This document shows positions 61,114 through 64,000 of a stretch of DNA of 64,000 bases, piece by piece. The DNA is from Bog-473 sp963821755. Lineage in GTDB: Bacteria; Actinomycetota; Acidimicrobiia; Acidimicrobiales; RAAP-2. Location: NCBI GenBank assembly GCA_963821755.1, contig CAWGEX010000002.1, forward strand, positions 620,001-684,000, in the 5' to 3' direction. The translations under genes and the position numbers were made by a program. The notes below the pieces were generated by a model, which had not been told where the DNA came from, made no database searches, and saw only the letters and a list, made by a program, of their open reading frames with translations. Position 1 is the first letter of the stretch; every line of letters starts with the position of its first letter.

Positions 61114-61851
61114 CTAGTTGAGAATATTGACTGCTCTCGAAACCACCAGGGCCACCGTAAGGAGAGAGGCCGTCGATTGCATCATCATCAAGAGTTTTGA
61201 CCAGGCCGTGAGTGGCATCGTGTCTGTGGGACTGAATGCGGTCGCATTGGTAAATGAAGTGTAGAGATAGTCGAGAAAGTCTGGCGTCCAGTTTGGGCCG
61301 GACCCGGGAGTGGACATCTGTGGAAACAGGAAGTCGGGGCGGCGGTGATTTTCCCGGAGGCGAGCAGCGACGCCGCCTCGGTCCAGCTCCCAGTACCAGA
61401 GCCCGAACACGATCACGTTGGTGAGCCAGATCGGCACCGAAGCGAAGACGAGTGAGCGGCCACCCGCGGGAGTGTGGTTCAAGAGCGCACTCACCAATTC
61501 GCCCAAGGCGACGATGTTCGCCACGGTGATGATCCCAATCAACGTCAGCGACATGGCACGAAGCAGGCGCGACTCTCGGTTGATCTCGCCTGGATTAGTC
61601 ACGATCAAGGCGACGAGGAGAACGCCCTCGAATGCCGGAATGAACCAACGGGGGCCGAGGCCACGAAGGACCGTCTCGGGCAGGACGATTTGGAGCACGA
61701 TCGCCACGATCACGGCGAGCGACGCAGGCCATCGGTGCTCGCTTTTGGATGCGATGCCCCACGCGACGCGGTCGTCCCTGGTCTGCCGCGGCCCGCTCCC
61801 TGCTGGCGCAGTCCCCGTCCCCTTTGCTGGACCTTGAGAGGATTCGGCCAT
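61114..61851 (-). CDS. polytopic membrane protein with pore-like C-terminal region (DUF1345-like)
   Basis: 245 aa with about six helices (LAVIVAIVLQIVLPETVL, FIPAFEGVLLVALIVTN, LTLIGIITVANIVALGEL, VFASVPIWLTNVIVFGLWYW and a C-terminal pair). Between the last two helices YTSFTNATAFSPTDTMPLTA looks like a re-entrant pore segment of two-helix ion channels, followed by LLMMMQSTASLLTVALVVSR. Function unproven. The N-terminal 35 residues are polar. Confidence 0.72.
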   Translation of the reverse strand: MAESSQGPAKGTGTAPAGSGPRQTRDDRVAWGIASKSEHRWPASLAVIVAIVLQIVLPETVLRGLGPRWFIPAFEGVLLVALIVTNPGEINRESRLLRAMSLTLIGIITVANIVALGELVSALLNHTPAGGRSLVFASVPIWLTNVIVFGLWYWELDRGGVAARLRENHRRPDFLFPQMSTPGSGPNWTPDFLDYLYTSFTNATAFSPTDTMPLTAWSKLLMMMQSTASLLTVALVVSRAVNILN

Positions 61852-62039
61852 CGACGAATACCGTAGTCATCAGCCCTGTTGGGAGTAGTGGGATGCCGTC
61901 AATAGAGCGGACGCCCGAAAGCACGAAAGCCCGGAGGCAGGCCTGAAACTAAAAGTACCGAGACGTGCGAGTCGTCATCTCGATGACGCGGTCGAACGAC
62001 CGGCGACAGCCCCGACGGGCCGCGACGAGTTCGGCGCCC

Positions 62040-62153
62040 TCAGTGACCCAGTGCGGTCTTGGTCGACTTCTTGTCGCGCTTCGCTTCCCGCTTCTCCTTG
62101 AGTGACTTGCCGGGCTTCTTCCCCGCTGGCTTCTGTGGTGACTTTTCGGGCAT
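62040..62153 (-). CDS. small Lys-rich protein
   Basis: 37 aa: MPEKSPQKPAGKKPGKSLKE then KREAKRDKKSTKTALGH. ATG 62153 is preceded by a perfect AAAGGAG at a good distance, which supports translation. The KSLKEKRxxKRxKK core recurs in tiny actinobacterial proteins of unknown role, possibly nucleic-acid-binding. Confidence 0.65.
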   Translation of the reverse strand: MPEKSPQKPAGKKPGKSLKEKREAKRDKKSTKTALGH

Positions 62154-62565
62154 GTGGAACTCCTTTGTCTGCGGTGAGGATCCCATGCGTCCTGTCCTCA
62201 GGGAGGCTCGGTCGAGGCGTCGAACCGGCACGGGGCGACGTGAGCCAAAACGGCCGTCCTGCCCAAGCGAGGCGACTCTCCCAAGGGGGTCGGGCCGAGT
62301 GTACTGTGCCGGCCCCCGGATCAACGGCCGAAGCAGTCGAAGGCGTGCGGTTGCGCTCACCCCCGAGGCGGGAAATGGCGCAGGTCATGTCGGGTGTCCG
62401 CCCCTCACCACCCTGCGGTTCACGTCGGTCCGGTCAACGGCCTATTCTTGCGGTGGGTACACGGCCTCCGACAGAGGTCGGAGCACGTGCGTTGCGCTAC
62501 CGCCGTATGGCCCACCAAAGGCCTGCGCGCCCGCGCACGTGAAATCCAACCGAAAAGGAGTTGCC
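62154..62565. other. divergent intergenic region / ahcY leader
   Basis: It contains a possible promoter (TTCACG near 62413, TATTCT 18 bases on) and a perfect hairpin CTCCGAC AGAG GTCGGAG at 62466-62483, about 80 bases before ahcY. I compared the leader with the SAH riboswitch pattern I know and did not find its conserved core. Confidence 0.4.
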
Positions 62566-64000
62566 ATGCCTACCGACCCCACCGTGCTGCCGTTCAAGGT
62601 GGCCGATCTATCCGCCGCCGAGTTCGGTCGCAAGGAGATCGTCCTGGCCGAACACGAGATGCCCGGCCTGATGGCCATGCGATCCGAATACGGCGACAGC
62701 CAGCCCTTGGCCGGCGCCCGCATCACCGGGTCGCTGCACATGACCGTCCAGACGGCCGTGCTCATCGAGACACTGACGGCCATCGGCGCCCGGGTGCGCT
62801 GGGCCAGTTGCAACATCTTCTCGACCCAGGATCATGCGGCCGCCGCCGTCGCCGTCGGCCCCCATGGGTCGGTCGAGAACCCGCAAGGCGTTCCGGTGTT
62901 CGCCTGGAAGGGCGAATCGCTCGAGGAGTACTGGTGGTGCACCGAGCAGGCGCTGCTCTGGCCCGGTGAGGGCGGGCCGAACATGATTCTCGACGATGGC
63001 GGCGACGCCACCCTCCTGGTTCACAAGGGCGTCGAGTTCGAGAAGGCGGGGTCGGTGCCCGATCCGTCCACGGCGGAGTCCGAGGAATTCCAATTCGTCC
63101 TGGCCCTCCTCGGGCGCAGCCTGGCCGAAGACCCGCAGCGCTGGACCTCCATCGCCAATGAGATCAGAGGCGTCACCGAAGAGACGACCACCGGAGTCCA
63201 CCGCCTGGTCGACATGGCGAAGAAGGGCGAGTTGCTCTTCCCCGCCATCAATGTGAACGACTCGGTGACCAAGTCGAAGTTCGACAACAAGTACGGCTGC
63301 CGGCACTCACTCATCGACGGCATCAACCGGGCCACCGACGTGCTCATCGGCGGCAAGGTGGCCGTGGTCTGCGGCTTCGGCGATGTCGGCAAGGGTTGTG
63401 CCCAGTCGCTCAGCGGGCAAGGAGCCCGGGTGGTGGTCACCGAGGTCGATCCCATTTGCGCCCTCCAAGCCGCCATGGAGGGCTACCAGGTGACCACCCT
63501 GGAGGACATCCTGCCCATCGCCGACATCGTCATCACCACGACGGGGAACAAGGACATCATCACGGCCCAGCACATGGCCGGCATGAAGCATCAGGCCATC
63601 GTGGGCAACATCGGTCACTTCGACAACGAGATCGACATGGCCGGAGTGGCCAAGATCCCCGGTATCGAGCGGGTCAACATCAAGCCCCAGGTGGACAAGT
63701 GGGTCTTCCCCGACGGGCACGCGGTGATCGTGCTCTCCGAGGGCCGCCTGCTCAACCTGGGCAACGCCACCGGGCATCCGAGCTTCGTGATGTCGAACTC
63801 GTTCACCAACCAGACCATGGCGCAGCTCGAGTTGTTCAACCAGACCGGGCAGTACGTCAACGAGGTCTACGTCCTCCCCAAGCACCTGGACGAGAAAGTG
63901 GCCCGACTGCACCTGAGTGCTCTCGGGGTGAAGCTCACCGTCCTCAGCCAGGAGCAGGCCGACTACATCGGCGTGCCGGTCGAGGGCCCTTTCAAGCCCG
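62566..64000 (+). CDS. ahcY: adenosylhomocysteinase (runs off the window)
   Basis: Hydrolyses S-adenosylhomocysteine to adenosine and homocysteine, keeping SAM-dependent methylation running (many methyltransferases lie in this window). The NAD-dependent enzyme shows GARITGSLHMTVQTAVLIET, VRWASCNIFSTQDHAAAAV, the substrate region FPAINVNDSVTKSKFDNKYG, and the NAD-binding loop VVCGFGDVGKGCAQSLSGQG. The first 478 residues are inside the window, with only a short C-terminal part missing. ATG 62566 follows AAAAGGAG. Confidence 0.96.
   Translation, partial: MPTDPTVLPFKVADLSAAEFGRKEIVLAEHEMPGLMAMRSEYGDSQPLAGARITGSLHMTVQTAVLIETLTAIGARVRWASCNIFSTQDHAAAAVAVGPHGSVENPQGVPVFAWKGESLEEYWWCTEQALLWPGEGGPNMILDDGGDATLLVHKGVEFEKAGSVPDPSTAESEEFQFVLALLGRSLAEDPQRWTSIANEIRGVTEETTTGVHRLVDMAKKGELLFPAINVNDSVTKSKFDNKYGCRHSLIDGINRATDVLIGGKVAVVCGFGDVGKGCAQSLSGQGARVVVTEVDPICALQAAMEGYQVTTLEDILPIADIVITTTGNKDIITAQHMAGMKHQAIVGNIGHFDNEIDMAGVAKIPGIERVNIKPQVDKWVFPDGHAVIVLSEGRLLNLGNATGHPSFVMSNSFTNQTMAQLELFNQTGQYVNEVYVLPKHLDEKVARLHLSALGVKLTVLSQEQADYIGVPVEGPFKP

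Noticed and set aside
62380..62560. SAH riboswitch upstream of ahcY
   Set aside because: The conserved GAGGAGCGCTGC-type core is absent; only an unrelated hairpin is present.

Overview
The window is GC-rich, densely coded actinobacterial DNA. Support comes from two lineage-typical tiny ribosomal proteins (bS22 at 8851-8949, bL37 at 15131-15214), a metG/tatD/rsmA/ispE block like the mycobacterial one, and frequent GTG starts with 4-base stop/start overlaps. Acidimicrobiia is my best guess for the class; it is an inference from overall gene style and no single gene proves it.

Layout. (1) 1-6118 is a foreign-looking, decayed segment: a frameshifted methyltransferase, a broken PH/SHOCT protein, a truncated membrane protein cut by a frameshifted IS110-family element, a beta-propeller fused to a phage-like head, and a terminase small-subunit remnant that stops at the 3' end of tRNA-Gln(TTG). 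(2) 6293-20.6 kb is core genome: a two-component system, bS22, ispE-rsmA-RlpA-like-tatD-metG, rsmI-DUF192, bL37, a GDPD-like protein, a Sco/lipoprotein pair and an MFS pump. (3) 20.8-33.5 kb holds a STAS protein, a DUF1254 protein, ychF, a PfkB kinase, an M1 aminopeptidase, and a triad of glycosyltransferase, methyltransferase and alpha/alpha-toroid protein. (4) 33.9-37.0 kb holds a PRC/MgtE_N/CBS plus Nramp metal-transport pair that is riddled with indels. (5) 37-47.3 kb holds an acyl-CoA dehydrogenase, a MarR-controlled efflux pump with a visible operator, NifU, a C69 peptidase, a P450, a YihY protein, a frameshifted TetR, and a ribbon-helix-helix-like protein with a tandem-octamer operator candidate. 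(6) 47.5-51.6 kb is a tightly coupled minus-strand operon: secreted Ser/Thr-rich protein, ApbE flavin transferase, ferric-reductase-like membrane protein, NuoF-like flavo-iron-sulfur protein, ferredoxin, 39-aa ORF, acetyltransferase. Divergent to it is a phosphotriesterase-like/acyl-CoA ligase/enoyl-CoA hydratase operon (51.7-55.1 kb). (7) 57.3-61.1 kb is a looser region with tRNA-Arg(CCT), a universal stress protein, and an arylsulfotransferase-like secreted protein with a duplicated C-terminal domain behind 24-bp direct repeats. (8) The window ends inside ahcY.

The most notable points are the candidate bridge-RNA region of the IS110 element, the tandem-octamer operator next to a likely RHH protein, the ApbE/iron-sulfur/membrane-reductase operon that lacks an obvious flavinylation substrate, and the clusters of indel-only gene damage, which may be real decay or local sequence error.
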